This document shows, in pieces, positions 17,330 through 26,971 of a stretch of 64,000 nucleotides of DNA. The notes under the pieces were generated by a model. The model searched no databases. It was given only the letters and a program-made list of their open reading frames with translations, and had not been told where the DNA came from. Every line of letters begins with the position of its first letter. Positions within the stretch are counted from its first letter, which is position 1. This stretch comes from CAVRGQ01 sp963720785 (lineage in GTDB: Bacteria; Actinomycetota; Acidimicrobiia; IMCC26256; DASPTH01), in contig CAVRGQ010000003.1 of NCBI GenBank assembly GCA_963720785.1, positions 186,001 to 250,000 on the forward strand. Reading direction: 5' to 3'. A program made the translations under genes and the position numbers.

Positions 17330-17331
17330 GA

Positions 17332-18249
17332 TCAGCTCCCCTCGGCCGGGCGGGCCCGGTACACCTCGTGGCCGCGGCCGTCGAGCACCGCGGCGCCGGG
17401 CAGGTGCAGGCCGTACTCGGCCGCGACCTCGGTGGCGATCCGGAGGTCCTTCTCCAGCACCTCGGCCGCGATGCGCATGTGGTGCTCCTCGAACGCGTCG
17501 CCGGGCGTGGAACGACGCCGCTCGTAGATCTCGGCGAGGATCGCCGATTGCGGCGACAGCGTGCCGGTGTGCTCGGTGACCTCCTGCACGAGGCCGTCGG
17601 CCACTCCGGCGACGCGTGCCAGCTCCAGTGCCTCGATGGTGGCGAGGTAGCCGCCGTAGACCATCACGTTGTGGGCGAGCTTGAGCACCGCGCCGCTGCC
17701 GAGCGGACCGGTGTGCAGTGCCCGGCCGGCGAAGGTGCGCAGCACCGGAGCGACGCGGGCGAACTCGGCGTCGGTGCCGCCGACCACCACCCACAAGAGG
17801 CCTTGCGGGATGTGCTCACGACCCTGGCCGACCATCGGCGCGTCGACGAGGGTGACGCCCTGCGCCGCGGCGGCCGCGGCGAGCCGGGTGACGGTGTGCG
17901 GGTGCACGGTCGACAGCACGGCCACTGCGAGGCCGGGGCGGGCCGACTGCAGGATGCCGCCGGGCCCGGTGAGCACCTCCTCACACTGCGCGTCGTTCTG
18001 GACGCACACGAGCACGGTGTCGGTGACGGCCGCGACGTCGGCCGGGCTCGCGGCCGGTCGTGCCCCGGCGGCCGCCGCCTCCTGGACCGCCTCCGGCCGG
18101 ACGTCGTGTACCGCGATCCGGTAGCCGACGCCGGCGATGTGCTCGGCGATCTTGGAGCCGATGATCCCGAGGCCGATCAGGCCGATCGTGCCCGGCTCGC
18201 CCGGCGGTCGCCCAGTGTCGGTCACGTTGTCGGTCACGTTGTCGGTCAC
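17332..18249 (-). CDS. NAD(P)-dependent beta-hydroxyacid dehydrogenase (3-hydroxyisobutyrate dehydrogenase-like)
   Basis: The protein has the Rossmann motif GLIGLGIIGSKIA near residues 23-35 and the catalytic Lys in GAVLKLAHNVM (about Lys190), placing it with 3-hydroxyisobutyrate/tartronate-semialdehyde dehydrogenases; 305 residues is the usual size. Three in-frame GTGs (18249, 18237, 18225) sit in a tandem 12-base repeat encoding VTDN units, so the exact start is uncertain. It is the first gene of a leftward operon with SDR, phosphotransferase and isomerase-like genes and is divergent from the amidohydrolase at 18366. Confidence 0.83.
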   Translation of the reverse strand: MTDNVTDNVTDTGRPPGEPGTIGLIGLGIIGSKIAEHIAGVGYRIAVHDVRPEAVQEAAAAGARPAASPADVAAVTDTVLVCVQNDAQCEEVLTGPGGILQSARPGLAVAVLSTVHPHTVTRLAAAAAAQGVTLVDAPMVGQGREHIPQGLLWVVVGGTDAEFARVAPVLRTFAGRALHTGPLGSGAVLKLAHNVMVYGGYLATIEALELARVAGVADGLVQEVTEHTGTLSPQSAILAEIYERRRSTPGDAFEEHHMRIAAEVLEKDLRIATEVAAEYGLHLPGAAVLDGRGHEVYRARPAEGS

Positions 18250-18326
18250 GGGCGGGAGGCTACAGAACCCACCGACCACGAACACTGCGAACACTCTGTG
18301 ACCGCATCGTGAACGGGGATCGGATC

Positions 18327-18347
18327 GCGTTGACAGTTTGTTGAATC
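18327..18347. promoter_or_regulatory. Operator-like site shared with the Rieske promoter at 30182
   Basis: Read on the minus strand this site is GATTCAACA, three bases, then TGTCAACGC. It matches 16 of 21 bases with 30182-30202, which reads GATTCAACA-CTT-TGTTGACGC. It covers the -35 box of the amidohydrolase promoter, so a bound regulator would block transcription. No regulator gene for it is visible in the block. Confidence 0.5.
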
Positions 18348-18358
18348 GCCCGCAGGCT
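18330..18358 (+). promoter_or_regulatory. Sigma-A-type promoter giving a leaderless transcript
   Basis: TTGACA (18330-18335), a 17-base spacer and CAGGCT (18353-18358) form a good housekeeping promoter. The ATG at 18366 is seven bases after the -10 box, so the mRNA would start at the start codon. Confidence 0.6.
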
Positions 18359-18365
18359 CCGTCCC

Positions 18366-19773
18366 ATGACGACGCTCCTGCGCAACGGCATCGTGCTGCC
18401 CATGACCGGCGGGCCGGGCACGGACGGCGCCCGCCGCTCCGCCGCGGCCGCGCTCGACCCCGGTTCGGTGCTGGTCGACGGCGACACCATCGTGGCGGTC
18501 GGCCCCGTGGCCGAGCTCGACGCCGATCCCCGCGCCGCGGGCGCCGAGGTGGTGGACCTCACCGGCCACGCGGTGATCCCCGGCCTGCACAACTGCCACC
18601 TCCACTCGGGCCTGCTGCGGGGCACCGCGGAGTCGTTGTCGTTGTGGGACTGGCTGCGCACCTACGTGGACCCGGCGCACCGGGCGCTCACCCCGGAGAT
18701 CGCCCGCATCGCGTCGTTGCACTGCTACGCCGAGAGCCTGCTGGCCGGCACGACCAGCGTGATGGACATGTGGCGCTCCATGGAGGGATCGGCGCACGTG
18801 GCCGCCGAACTCGGGATCCGCGCCACCCTCGTGCCCTACGTGGCCGACGAGGAAGGGTACGACTACTTCGAGTCGATCGAGTCGAACCGTGCGTTGCTCG
18901 AGACCCACCGCAGCGTGGCCGACGGGCGGGTGCGCACGTGGGTGGGTCTCGAACATCTCTTCTACTGCACGCCCGCGGCGTTCGAGGCCGCCGCCGCGCT
19001 CGCCGAGGAGTTCGACACCGGGATCCACACGCACTCGTCGGAGTCGATCTGGGAGGTGCAGGAATCCCTCGCGCGCTTCGGTCGTCGCCCGATCGAGGTG
19101 TTCCACCAACGCGGCATCCTCGGTCGCGCGCACCGTGGTGGCGCACTGTGTGTGGCTCGACGATCGCGAGATCCAACTCCTCGCGCAGACGGGCACCTCG
19201 GTGGCGCACTGCCCGTGCTCGAACATGAAGCTGTCGTCGGGGCCGGCGCGCATCGGCGACCTGCGGCACGCGGGCGTGTCGGTGGGCCTCGGCAGTGACG
19301 GCGAGAAGGAGAACAACACGCTCGACATCATCGAGGAGATGAAGTTCGCGTCGTTGCTGCAGAAGGTGTCGACGCTCGATCCCACGACGGGCGACCCCTG
19401 GGACGTGCTCACCATGGCGACGATCGAGGGCGCGGCCGCACTCGGCCTCGACGCAGTGACGGGATCCCTCGAACCCGGCAAGCGGGCCGACATCGTGAGC
19501 GTGAACCTCACCGGACTGCACACCACGCCCCTCCTCCATGGCGACGACTTCAATGCCGCCGCGCACCTCGTGTTCTCGGCGAGTGGCGCCGACGTGCGCG
19601 ACGTGTGGGTGGACGGCCGGCGCATCGTGGCTGGCGGATCGCCGACCACGTTCGACGTCGCATCGGTGCGGGCCGAGGCCCAAGCTGCGGCCGAGGAGCT
19701 GTTCGAGCGCCGGGCGGCGTTGGGTGAGGCGCCGCCGACTCCCTCGACGACGTCGTCCACGCTGCCGGCCTGA
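18366..19773 (+). CDS. COG0402 amidohydrolase (guanine/SAH/8-oxoguanine deaminase-like), frameshifted
   Basis: The sequence follows the ATZ/TRZ deaminase family: VIPGLHNCHLHSG with metal His78 and His80, DTGIHTHSSES, then after a one-base insertion in CGCGCGC near 19124 the frame continues RTVVAHCVWLDD, TSVAHCPCSNMKL, the Asp motif GLGSDGEKENNTLD and a C-terminal EPGKRADIVSVNL. About 468 residues in total, full length. Members deaminate or dechlorinate purines, adenosine derivatives and s-triazines with one zinc or iron. A leaderless promoter and an operator-like site precede it. A second COG0402 gene follows at 19798. Confidence 0.85.
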
Positions 19774-19797
19774 CGTCGCGTCGTCGCCTCCTCTCCC

Positions 19798-21191
19798 GTG
19801 CGCACGCTCCTCGCCGGCATCGAGCACCTCTGCACGTTCGACGAGCGGCGCCGACGAGTGGGCCGTCGCCCGCCGGCACCGAGTTGCGCGACGCGCAAGT
19901 GACCGTCGTGGACGGCGTGATCGAACAGGTGGCGCCGAACGGCACGCCCCCGCCCGGCCCGGTGGACCAGACGATCGACGGCACCGGCCTCGTGGTGCTC
20001 CCCGGGTTGATCAACGCCCACCAGCACCTGTACCAGGGCGCGTGTCGCGCGGTGCCCACGCTCGAGCGGGCTCTCATCGGCCCGTGGCTCGGGGGCCTCG
20101 GCGCGCTCGTGAAGGGGTGGTACGCCGACGGCCGCTTCGGCCCCGACGCGGTGCAGGCGATCAGCGCGGCGGTGCTCACGGAGTCGTTGCTCGGCGGCGT
20201 GACCACCGTGGCCGACCAGCACTACTTCTTCCCGACCGGTGAGTCGCTGCCCTACGTGGAGGCGACGGTGGCCGCGACCACCGAGGTGGGCGTGCGCCTC
20301 CACGCGTGCCGGGGCTCCATCACCATGGGCCCCGACCCCGACGTGACCCAGACGGTGGACGAGGTGGTCGCCCACTCCGCCGCGTTGATCCGCGCCATCC
20401 ACGATCCCGAGCCGGGCGCCCGCGTGCGGGTGGCGCTCGCACCCTGCGGCCCGCACGTGGACGAGTTGGCGTTGTTCGACGAGCTCGCCGCGCTCGCGGC
20501 CGACCACGACGCGGTGCGCCTGCACACTCATCTCTACGAGCACGTGGACACCGATGCCTGCCGCGCCCGGTACGACGCGACACCGTGGGAGATCCTGCAG
20601 GGGCACGGCTGGGCCCAGGACCGCACGTGGATCGCGCACGTGGTGGACGTCCCCCACCACGAGATCGCGGAGATGGCCGCCGCCGGAGTGGCCGTCGCCC
20701 ACCTGGTGGCCCCCGACTTGCGCATGGGCTGGGGGCTCGCCCCACTCCGCCAGTTCCTCGACGCCGGTTGCACGGTGGGCTTCGGCACCACCGGCTCCGC
20801 GTCGAACGACGGTGCCAACCTGCTCGGCGACCTGCGCATCGCCGCCCTCGCGCACCGTTCCTCCGATCCCGACGACCCGGATCGCTGGCCCACCGCCCGC
20901 GAGCTCCTCCACGCCGCGACCCGCGGTTCCGCAGCGTGCCTCGGCCGCGACGACCTCGGTGCCATCGCTCCCGGCATGCGCGCCGATCTCGCCGGCTGGG
21001 ATCTCCGCACCGTGGACCGGGTCGGCGTGCACGATCCCGTCGCCGGTCTCCTGCTCACGGGGTTGTCGTCGCCCGCGTCGCTCGTGATGGTCGAGGGCGA
21101 GGTGCTCGTCCATCGGGGCGAGACCACCCGGCTCGACGTGGCCGCGGTCGCCGCCCGGGCCCGCGCCGCCGTACCGCCGCTGCCACACTGA
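19798..21191 (+). CDS. COG0402 amidohydrolase (8-oxoguanine deaminase / hydroxyatrazine hydrolase-like), N-terminus frameshifted
   Basis: From about 19845 onward the frame encodes a complete COG0402 hydrolase: VVLPGLINAHQHLYQG (metal HxH), VRLHTHLYEH, TWIAHVVDVPHHEI and a late GFGTTGSASNDG in place of the usual GxDG-type motif, with the Asp at the end. The N-terminal MRTLLAGIEHLCTFDE lies in another frame starting at GTG 19798, so one base seems missing near 19838-19850. It follows the preceding amidohydrolase by 24 bases and the pair is likely an operon. The late motif FGTTGSASND resembles 8-oxoguanine deaminases. Confidence 0.83.
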
Positions 21192-21196
21192 CGTGA

Positions 21197-22328
21197 TCAT
21201 GTCGCGAGGGTCATCGGGTCGAGTCGTCGTCGGGCGCGTTCTTCCTGGGTGACGATGCGCAGGGTGAGGCCGTCGGGCTGGTTGGGGTTGCCGTCGAGCA
21301 CGTAGTCGCCGTGCGGGACCAACAGACCGTGGTGGTACGCGCAGACCGCCGCGAGATTCGACGTGTCGTCGGTTCCGCCCCATGAGCTGGGGTGGAGGTG
21401 ATGCACCTGGAGTCTGAGCCGCCGGTTGCAACCCGGCCATCGACATCGCCCGTCTCTGCGCACCACCGCTCGTCGGCGCTTCTGCGACACGAACGTACGG
21501 GCGCGGTCCTCGTGGATCGGCACACCCTCGTCGTCCACCACTCGCAGGTGCACCCGCGCGTTCGGCACGCGCGGCGTCGACCCATTCGTCGGGCAACGGC
21601 ACCCCACACATCGTCGCCTCGCCGTCGAGCGAGATGTCGACGTGGATGTCAACCCGCGCACCGACCGTCGCGTTCTCGGCGCTGTCCTCGGCGCCGGCTT
21701 CCATCTGACACAACCCGATGAGCACGTCGGCCTGGCGTCGGTCCAGCGGTTCCCACGCTTCACCCGTTGCCGGCTTCATCCGTTCGGTGACCAGGTCGAA
21801 GAACGACTCCACGATCGCGCCGCCGTGCTCCAACGGCAGCTCGAACCGGCCACACAAGAACCCAGCGTCGTCACGCCACTTCCGCAACGACCGCCGGTTC
21901 CGCCGCTTCACCGAGTTCCGACGCGATTCCTCGCGCCGGCGGTCCCGTGCCATGCGCTGCAGATCGAGCGGCGACGTGCGCTTCGCCGTCTCCGCGATCT
22001 CCTCGTCGTCACCGTCGTCGCCGACGAGATCCGTCGCCGGATCGAGCTGATCCTGACTCAACTCCCCGTTCATCGCCGCGTTCCCGAGGTTCGGCAGCTC
22101 TTCGAGCTTCTTCGCCGTCTTGCGTTTCCGCTGCGACTTCGCCTCGGTCTCGCCGTCCTTCGCGGCCTGATCCTTCGCCAACGCATCGCGCTCGTCGAGC
22201 ACCACCGTGTGCGCGAGCTCCACCGCCCGCCACCTGCGCTGCTCACGAATCGCTTCGTCGCGACCCGCGTGCAACTCCTCGGTGTCCATGCACCTCAGTT
22301 CGAACAACAACTCGTTGAACGTGCTCAC
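21197..22328 (-). CDS. DUF222 / HNH endonuclease (13E12-type) protein, frameshifted
   Basis: From GTG 22328 the protein reads VSTFNELLFELRCMDTEEL, a helical charged region (residues about 20-110) and DUF222-like helices (GAIVESFFDLV, LDRRQADVLIGLC). After a one-base insertion near 21568-21574 (CGCGCGG) it continues into a C-terminal HNH nuclease: RRRAVVRRDGRCRWPGC, QVHHLHPSSWGGTDDTSNLAAVC and HHGLLVPHGDYVL. These 13E12-repeat genes are multicopy in actinobacteria and suspected to be mobile or homing-type, but their role is unknown. It is transcribed toward the amidohydrolase pair. Confidence 0.8.
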
Positions 22329-22451
22329 GAACCCATCCAAACAGAGGGGTACGACAGTTATCACCCGAACCGGACGGGAACGCCGAAGAAGTTCTTCCGC
22401 GACGAGAGGCGCGCGCGGTTGACGTCGCGTGGTGAGGGGTACTCGCACTGC

Positions 22452-22805
22452 ATGACGATCGACAACGCACTCGCCAGCCTCGCGGTGAGCGATCTCGAGG
22501 CTGCATCCCGCTTCTACGCGCGGTTGCTCGGTCCGGGCACCGTCGCCATGCCCGAGGTCATGGAGTGGCAGTTCGAGCGCGGCGGTGGCCTCCAGGTGTA
22601 CACCGCGCCCGAGTGCGCGGGTCAGGGCTCGTGCACGCTCGTGGTGAACGACATCGACGAGATCGCCCGCCACTTGCGCGCCACCGGGATCGCGGAAGAC
22701 GCGGAGCCCACGCGCGACGAGGTGGTCGACACGCTGATGATCAAGGACCCGGACGGCAACTCGATCGCGTTCTCGAACCCGAAGTCGCCCGGCCTCGCCC
22801 GCTGA
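22452..22805 (+). CDS. Single-domain VOC (glyoxalase-like) protein
   Basis: The 117-residue protein has the VOC fold: MTIDNALASLAVSDLEAASRFYARLLG at the start and a C-terminal IKDPDGNSIAFSN. The usual first metal His is replaced by Ala-Ser-Leu-Ala and the last Glu by Ala-Phe, so a metal site is doubtful; it may bind or sequester a ligand, as in bleomycin-resistance-type proteins. It is divergent from the HNH gene with 123 bases between and converges with the SRPBCC gene. Confidence 0.78.
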   Translation: MTIDNALASLAVSDLEAASRFYARLLGPGTVAMPEVMEWQFERGGGLQVYTAPECAGQGSCTLVVNDIDEIARHLRATGIAEDAEPTRDEVVDTLMIKDPDGNSIAFSNPKSPGLAR

Positions 22806-22831
22806 CCGAGTCGGCGAGCGCCCCGCCGCGA

Positions 22832-23314
22832 TCAACGGTGGAGGGCGACTGCTCCGCGGCCGCCGCCAAGCCGGCGAGGGTCTGCTCCATCCCCGCGATT
22901 GTGGGACTCCCGGTCGGCCACGCCCGTGGCGAGGTGCCCGACCGGCTTGAACCATCCCGGGCGGTGATCGGTCCAGGTCTCCGTGACGCGACAGCCCGCC
23001 GCAGTGGGCTCGAACGTGTAGGTCCAGTCGGCGACCTTCACCGGCCCCGCGCCGACGCGGAACGAGAACACGCGCCCCGGGTCGCACTCGAGGACGGTCG
23101 CCACCGTCTTCCACGACCGCTTGCCCCGGCGGTTCCGGCCGCGGAACTTCGCGCCCGGCTGCGGGCCGGACTGAGCAGCGGTCGCCGGATCGAGCCACTC
23201 GCCGCCCTCGTTCTCGGGTGACCACTCGCCCATCCGGGTGACGTCGGCGACCATCGCCCACACGGCGTCGGCGGGGGCGGCGATGTCGCGGGACACACTC
23301 ACGGATTCGGTCAT
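22832..23314 (-). CDS. SRPBCC (polyketide cyclase/START-like) protein, C-terminus frameshifted
   Basis: The start MTESVSVSRDIAAPADAVWAM and the strands GEWSPENEGGEWLD, FRGRNRRGKRSW and RVTETWTDHRPGWFKPVGHL define a SRPBCC domain, a hydrophobic-ligand-binding fold. After HNR the frame drifts; removing one G from the GGGG at about 22893 gives GMEQTLAGLAAAAEQ, the expected C-terminal helix. The true stop is then further left, near 22744, overlapping the convergent VOC gene. The small gene at 23327 lies 12 bases upstream on the same strand. Confidence 0.8.
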   Translation of the reverse strand: MTESVSVSRDIAAPADAVWAMVADVTRMGEWSPENEGGEWLDPATAAQSGPQPGAKFRGRNRRGKRSWKTVATVLECDPGRVFSFRVGAGPVKVADWTYTFEPTAAGCRVTETWTDHRPGWFKPVGHLATGVADRESHNRGDGADPRRLGGGRGAVALHR

Positions 23315-23326
23315 CCGCGAGGCCGG

Positions 23327-23569
23327 CTACATCAGGCCGAGCAGCTCGAAGATGGCGGTGCGCTCCATCTCGTAGGTCTCGGCGTCGATCTCGCCGCTGT
23401 TGTGCTTCTCGCTGAGCACCCGGAACTGCTCCATCAGCGCGTCGGTGTCGACCGGCTCGGTCTCGTCCTCGGGCTGCTCGGACTTGTTCTCACGGCGTTC
23501 GCGCCGCTCTGCGGCACGGGCCTTGCGCTTGCGTTCCCGCTCACGCTTCTGGAAGCTCTCGGCGCCCAT
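23327..23569 (-). CDS. Small basic/acidic hypothetical protein (SHOCT-like tail)
   Basis: The 80-residue protein starts MGAESFQKRERERKRKARAA, a strongly basic helical N-terminus, continues through an acidic linker (EQPEDETEPVD) and ends in a short helical hairpin, EKHNSGEIDAETYEMERTAIFELLG, resembling SHOCT-type C-terminal motifs. Similar short proteins occur in actinobacteria, but no function is known. Nucleic-acid binding or an adaptor role would suit the charge pattern. A GGAGG ribosome site lies before the ATG. Confidence 0.7.
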   Translation of the reverse strand: MGAESFQKRERERKRKARAAERRERRENKSEQPEDETEPVDTDALMEQFRVLSEKHNSGEIDAETYEMERTAIFELLGLM

Positions 23570-23715
23570 ACAAGCCTCCTCGGCGTCTCAGGACCCGCGG
23601 TTGCGGCCCCAACCCCTCAGGCTACCGGCGCCAGGTCGTCCGGCCCGTACGCGGGCTCGACCTCCTGTCCGCTCTGTCCGCTGTGTCCGTTCTGACCGCC
23701 GATCCGTCCCCCCGC

Positions 23716-24636
23716 TCACCCCAGCGAGGGTTCGCCCCGCCGGTAGGCATCCTGGCGGTCAGTGACGTGGTCACCGGCCGCGACGGCTGCGTATGCGTCG
23801 CGATCGCCGGCCACGGGAACGACGACGCAGTCGAGGCGCGGCTGGTGGAAGTAGACGATCGACAGGCGGCGGCTGACTTCCCCCGCTCCGGCGGGAGGGT
23901 TCACGACCCGGTGGGGAGTCGCACGCAGCCGACCGCCGGACCATCGCTCGAGGAGGTCGCCGGCCTGCACCAGCAGGGCACCTGCCGGCTGCACGACGGC
24001 CGACCAGACACCTCGATCGTCGCCGACTTCGAGACCCCCGGGTGCGGCGTCGGCGCAGAGGACGGTCAGGCCACCGTGGTCCGTATGGCGCGCCACGCGC
24101 ACGCGACCAGGTTCCGGCAGGTCGTCGAGCGGTGGGAAGTGGTTGACGACGAGATTCGACCATTGGCCGGCGCACCACGCGTCGAGATCGTGGTCGTCGG
24201 TGTCGAGCGCCGTCGCGAGCGCGGTCATGAGTCGGGTCGTGAGCGCGAACGCGGCGTCGTGGTATGCACACCACGCGCCGCGGAGCCGCTCCGGCCGGGG
24301 CGGCCAACGGTTGCCCGGCGCGTCGGGGCCACCCTGGGACGGGCAGAGGTTCTCCTCGAGCCGCTCGAGCAATTCGGTGGGCCGCTCGTCGCCGCCGTAG
24401 CGCGCGCCGCCCTCCATCACCGGTTGCCAGCCGCGCCAGTGACCGACGCCGCCGAACTCGACGAGCGCCTTCTCGTCCCGCGGGAGCGCGAAGAACTCCC
24501 GCGCGGTCGCCCGCATCTCGGCGACGACGTCGGGCTCCACGCCGTGCCCGAGTACGGCGGCGTGCCCCTCCGTGCCGAGCGCGTCCACCAGCTCCCTCGC
24601 CGCCCCGGAGCCCTCGAGGTCGACGACCGGGGTCAC
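23716..24636 (-). CDS. 2-oxoglutarate/Fe(II) oxygenase (isopenicillin N synthase-like)
   Basis: The 306-residue protein has the double-stranded beta-helix iron site His184-x-Asp186 (RHTDHGGL) and His242 (ATPHRVVNP), and the co-substrate Arg-x-Ser in SRRLSIVYFHQP (257-259). The N-terminal DIOX_N region reads TPVVDLEGSG. It should hydroxylate or oxidatively modify a small molecule. GTG 24636 overlaps the stop of the molybdenum hydroxylase gene (GTGA), so the two are translationally coupled. Because of a frameshift in that upstream gene the two proteins appear fused in one reading frame; the overlapping GTG/TGA argues they are separate. Confidence 0.87.
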   Translation of the reverse strand: MTPVVDLEGSGAARELVDALGTEGHAAVLGHGVEPDVVAEMRATAREFFALPRDEKALVEFGGVGHWRGWQPVMEGGARYGGDERPTELLERLEENLCPSQGGPDAPGNRWPPRPERLRGAWCAYHDAAFALTTRLMTALATALDTDDHDLDAWCAGQWSNLVVNHFPPLDDLPEPGRVRVARHTDHGGLTVLCADAAPGGLEVGDDRGVWSAVVQPAGALLVQAGDLLERWSGGRLRATPHRVVNPPAGAGEVSRRLSIVYFHQPRLDCVVVPVAGDRDAYAAVAAGDHVTDRQDAYRRGEPSLG

Positions 24637-26971
24637 GGATCGAGGCCTGCGAACGCAGCCGGATCGGGTGTCCAGCCTGCGCCCCGCGGCGAGCGCCCGC
24701 ACGTGGTGCGGGTGCAGCCGGGTGGAGGTGACCGCCACCCCCAACGGGGCCAGGGCATCCTCCACCGCGCCGGCGATCGCGGCCGGGGCGGCGATGATCG
24801 TGGCCTCCCCTACGCCCCGGAACCCGCCGGCGGTCGGCGACGGCGTCTCCCGGTGGACGATCCGCAGATCGGGCACGTCGGACGCGAGCGGCGGCGTGTA
24901 GTCGAGCAGGGTCGAGCAGAGCGGCTGGCCCTCGTCGGAGTACCGGACCTCCTCGTGGAGGACGTTGCCGAGGCCCTGGGCGAAGCCACCGATGTGCTGG
25001 CCCTCCACCAGTGTCGGGTTGATCATCACGCCACAGTCGGACACGAGCACGGCGTCGAGCACCTGCACGTGCCCGGTCGCGGGATCGACCTCCACCACCA
25101 CCATGGTCATGTGCGAGCCGAAGGTCTCGTCGAAGTTCGTGTGCCCGTCCTCGTTCGGGACGGGGATGGTGCCGCCAGGTGTGTAGACCGCGGTCGCAGT
25201 GAGCCCGGGCTCCTCGCCGGCGACGAGACGGTGCGTGTGCCACCACGCCTCTTCTGCAATCTCCCGGTGGGACGGCTCGCTGGCCATCTCCTTCGCGAGG
25301 CGGTCCATCTTCTCCCTCACGCGGTTCCGCGGCGGTGAGCACCGCGCCGCCGGCCATCACCGCGCTGCGGCTCCCCCAGGTGCCCATGCCGTAGGGCACC
25401 TGATCGGTGTCGCCCTCGCGCACGCTCACGTGCGACACGTCGATGCCGAGCGCGTCGGCGGCCACCTGGGCGAACACCGTCTCGTGCCCCTGGCCCTGCG
25501 ACTTCGATCCCACGCCGACGGTCACGGTGCCGTCGGGGAGCACCGACACGATGGCGGTCTCCCACGAGCCGAAGCGCCCGGCCACGCCCCACTGGGTGGG
25601 GGCGGTGCCCTGCACGAGTGCGGACAGGCCGATTCCGACGTGGCGACCCTCGGCTCGCGCAGCGGCTTGTCGTTCCCGCCACGACGAATAGCCCGCCTCC
25701 TGGAGCAACTGGTCGAGTTGCGGTGCCAGCGGGCCGACGTCGACGCGCGCGCCACCGTGCGCGACGAAGGGGCGGGGCGCGTCGGGCAGGAGGTTGCGGC
25801 GCCGCACCTCGGCGGGGTCGAGTCCGCATCGTTGCGCCACGCGGTCCATCACCCGTTCGGTGGTGAAGTGCGCCTGGGGTTGACCGAACCCGCGGTACGC
25901 GCCGATGGGGCAGGTGGTCGTCGCGACGCACGACAACGTGAAGCCGTGCTCGGGGATGTCGTAGCCGCCGCACAACGCGCCGACGGTCACGAGCGAAGGC
26001 CCGATCCCCGAGAAGTAGAGCACCGGGTTGCCGACATCGCTGATCACCCGCACCTCGAGTGCGAGCACGCGACCGTCGTCGTCGTGCGCGACGGTCACGT
26101 GGTGGGTCTGCGGTCGCGAGTGCACCGACGCGACGAGCGCCTCCGTGCGGTCCTCGGACCACCGGACCGAGCGCCCGGTCATCATCGCGAGCAGCGCGAC
26201 GAGGCACTCTTCGCGGAGGAAGTGCTGCTTGTTGCCGAAGCCGCCGCCGGTGTCGGGCGCGACGACGCGCACCGTGGCCTCGGTGAGGCCGCACACCTCC
26301 GCCACCACCGTGCGGAGCTGGTGCGGCTGCTGCGACGACGCGAACAGCGTGAGGCGGCCGTGCGCGCCGTCGAACGACGCCTGGGCGCCATGGCCCTCCA
26401 GCGGCAACGCGAAGACGCGGTGGCTCTCGTACGTCTCGGTGAACACGTGCGGCGCGCCCGCGATGGCGTCGGGCAGGCCGGGCGACGCGGCCTCGAGGTG
26501 CAGGAACTCGTTGGTCCCCCACTCGGGGTACAGCAGCGGCGCGTCGTCGGCGAGCGCGGCTTCGGCGCCGACCACCGCCGGGAGCTCCTCCCACTCCACC
26601 TCGACGAGCTCGAGGGCGTCCTCGGCCTGCGCGCGTGACTCGGCGACGATCGCGACCAGAGGCTCACCGACGAAGCGCACGGTGCCCTGCGCGAGCACGC
26701 CCCACTCCAGCGGCTGCAGCCCGGGGAGTTGGAGGAGATGACCGAGCTTCCGCACGCCGCGTGCGTCGAGGTCGTCCTGGGCGACGACCGCGACGACACC
26801 GGGCGCGGACTGCGCAGCACTCACGTCGATCGCGACGACGTGTGCGTGCGCGACCGGGCTGCGGAGCAGCGCGACGTGGCAGAGCCCGGGCACTGCATGG
26901 TCGTCGAGGTAGCGGCCACGGCCGGTGAGGAGCCGCTCGTCCTCCGTGCGCAGCGCGCGGTGGCCGATCAT
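24633..26971 (-). CDS. Xanthine dehydrogenase / CO dehydrogenase family molybdopterin-binding large subunit, two frameshifts
   Basis: From ATG 26971 the protein reads as a molybdenum-hydroxylase large subunit: RTEDERLLTGRGRYLDD, PDTGGGFGNKQHFLREE, and the active-loop motif GAYRGFGQPQAHFTTERVMD, which is closer to form II or generic xanthine-dehydrogenase-like enzymes than to true CO dehydrogenase (AYxCSFR). One extra base near 25320 (CCGCG) moves it to VREKMDRLAKEM, GHVQVLDAVLVSDCG and GGFRGVGEATIIAAPAAI. A second extra G at CCGCGGGG near 24685 restores the ending GWTPDPAAFAGLDP. About 778 residues, full length. It pairs with the FAD subunit upstream (ATGA overlap). Confidence 0.85.

Noticed and set aside
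18223..18249. Tandem GTGACCGACAAC repeats as operator sites.
   Set aside because: They are in frame with the dehydrogenase start and encode VTDN units; more likely slippage at the N-terminus.
18246..23261. A 1671-codon minus-strand open frame, and other very long antisense frames (for example 127-2286, 6806-9238, 12086-14353, 23683-25338, 27858-29882).
   Set aside because: In DNA this GC-rich stop codons are rare, so frames opposite real genes stay open. They are Arg/Ala/Pro/His-rich with no family motifs and lie over well-supported genes.
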